Positions 62,810 to 64,000 of a DNA stretch of 64,000 nucleotides are shown piece after piece (position 1 is the first letter of the stretch; every line of letters starts with the position of its first letter). The notes beneath the pieces were generated by a model. The model made no database searches. It was not told the origin of the DNA and saw only the letters and a list, made by a program, of their open reading frames with translations. Source of the stretch: Mrakia gelida (taxonomy: Eukaryota > Basidiomycota > Tremellomycetes > Cystofilobasidiales > Mrakiaceae). The position numbers were made by a program, and so were the translations under genes. The stretch is from contig BRON01000001.1 in the NCBI GenBank assembly GCA_024345305.1, positions 3,162,001-3,226,000 on the forward strand, given 5' to 3'.

Positions 62810-64000
62810 TTAGAGACGCGAGAGGATGAGGCCGAGGACGACGTAAAGGAGAGTGACTGGTGGTCGCGAAAAGAGTCAGGCAAAAAGGTCAGCGACGCGA
62901 AGAAAAACGACGACGAAGAGTGAGGGCGAGAACTCACGAGGCGGCACCATGACGGCGTAGGAGACCCAGATGGTTTTGCTGATGAGTCTCTCGAAAGCAT
63001 CACCCGAGGCTGCTTGGGTAATCTGGGCGAGGGTCTGCGAAAAAAAAACGACGTGAAGAGTGGACGTCAGCGTGGAGCTTGAGGGGAAGAGCGAGGAGAG
63101 GAGAGAAGGGGACGAACGATAGCAGGAGGCGACGAGATGATCAGCACCGCCGTCAAGATGAACGTCGGGTCCTCCGCAGCCTCGAAGAGATCGTATCGAG
63201 CGCAGAGAGCGATGAGAGGAAGAAGAAGGATGGGAGTGACGATCATTCTGCGAGGACGCGAAACGAGAAAACAAGTCAGCCTCGACTCTCTGGCTCAACC
63301 CAATCCCGACGCAGAAGGATCGCGAACTCACCTCGCCGTAACAGCCACGAACACAGTCCTCTTCTCTCCAGGCCTCTGCACCTCAGGCGTCTGCTTCCTC
63401 GCGAGCTCTCTCATCTCCTTCCTCGCAGGGTTTCGTCGGAAAGCCTTGAACCATCGGTTGTCCTTGGGAGGGTGGGTGATGGAGCGAGGAGGGTCAATCA
63501 GGGCTGGGACGGGAGTGTAGAAGTACGCTCCGAGGACGACGAGGGTGAGGGGGATACTCTGCGACGAGGGAAGGGAGGAAGACGCGTCAGAGAGAGGAGG
63601 AGTGAGACGCGAGCGAGAACGAGGAAGAAGGGCCGACTCACGCAAGCTCCAGCACTCTTGATAGCTTCTCGGATGGGTCGAACGGTAGCGAGCTTGGCTT
63701 GGAGAGGAGGGACCATGGCGATGAAGATGGAGAGGAAGGCGGACCACATGGGGACGGTCATGCTGAGGGAAGAGCGAACGAACCGAGGTCAGCTCGTCTC
63801 GTCGCGTCCGCGTCCTTCCTTTGTTTCGTCCTCAAAAGAAGCCATCACCAGCCAATGAGAACGAAGAGGGATTACTCACAACTCGTTCACTCCCTTCGCA
63901 AACTTCTTGACCTTCGACCACCTCCTCCTCACCGCACTCGCCCATCGACTCGACGTGCTCTCGGTCCTCTGTCCTCGACCCAACGCTCCAGCTGAACTTC
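62810..64000 (-). CDS. Auxin-efflux-carrier-like membrane transporter (N-terminus off the right edge)
   Basis: The C-terminal half of a PIN-like transporter (membrane transport protein family, Mem_trans), ten-helix proteins that in fungi sit mostly in the ER and have unclear substrates. Seen in order on the minus strand: LMTVPMWSAFLSIFIAMVPP, KLATVRPIREAIKSAGAC, SIPLTLVVLGAYFYTPVPAL, MIVTPILLLPLIALCARYDL, DPTFILTAVLIISSPPAI, TLAQITQAASGDAFERLISK and VSYAVMVPP, then LLYVVLGLILSRL with the stop TAA at 62810-62812. The S-x-P-P-A and T-L-A-Q-I-T-Q motifs of the last helices are characteristic. A cytosolic loop between helices carries RWFKAFRRNPARKEMREL. At least five introns are visible. The start lies beyond 64000. 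Confidence 0.88.

Overview
This window looks like nuclear DNA from a basidiomycete yeast or related fungus, most plausibly of the red-yeast (Pucciniomycotina/Microbotryomycetes) type. The evidence is a fairly GC-rich composition, genes packed with short introns (mostly about 50-120 bp) of the form GTGAGT...CTGAC...CAG, and fungal gene families: an Atg11 homologue, a WOR1/Gti1/Pac2 regulator, Dal5-type and lactose-permease-type transporters, and a microsomal cytochrome P450. The lineage is inferred from gene style, not from a database comparison. I found no convincing tRNA, rRNA, transposon or CRISPR array.

Layout. 1-6631 (minus): a sugar permease (C-terminus off the left edge) follows an intracellular GH1 beta-glucosidase, a likely uptake-and-cleavage pair for beta-glucosides. 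7174-9938: a divergent pair of F-box-like genes from two families, here called A and B. 10539-14300 (minus): a Dal5-type permease. 14689-15976 (minus): a poorly resolved membrane protein. 16238-17427 (plus): a broken family A copy. 17744-20974 (plus): a cytochrome P450. 21528-23628 (plus): a heavily N-glycosylated type II membrane protein. 24048-27767 (minus): a serine beta-lactamase-like hydrolase and a sugar O-acetyltransferase. 28657-31212: two divergent family B genes, followed by a second broken family A copy (31605-32820). 33473-35931 (minus): a GT61-type glycosyltransferase. 37062-37661 (plus): an orphan gene. 38573-41133 (minus): the WOR1-family regulator with a long upstream region. 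42722-46813 (minus): a SulP sulfate permease. 48746-50928 (plus): a single-pass wall-sensor-like protein. 51398-52094 (plus): a small membrane protein. 52426-54597 (plus): a branched-chain aminotransferase, convergent with ATG11 (54830-60148, minus). 61469-61799 (minus): a small secreted peptide. 62810-64000 (minus): an auxin-efflux-carrier-like transporter running off the right edge.

Most genes are housekeeping or nutrient-handling. The distinctive elements are two lineage-specific F-box-like families with intact and decaying copies side by side, and a palindrome, GACGCGTC, that recurs throughout the window in introns near the branch-site CTGAC and in spacers but rarely in exons. Intron boundaries were read by eye, so gene ends given by clear start and stop codons are firmer than internal exon structures.
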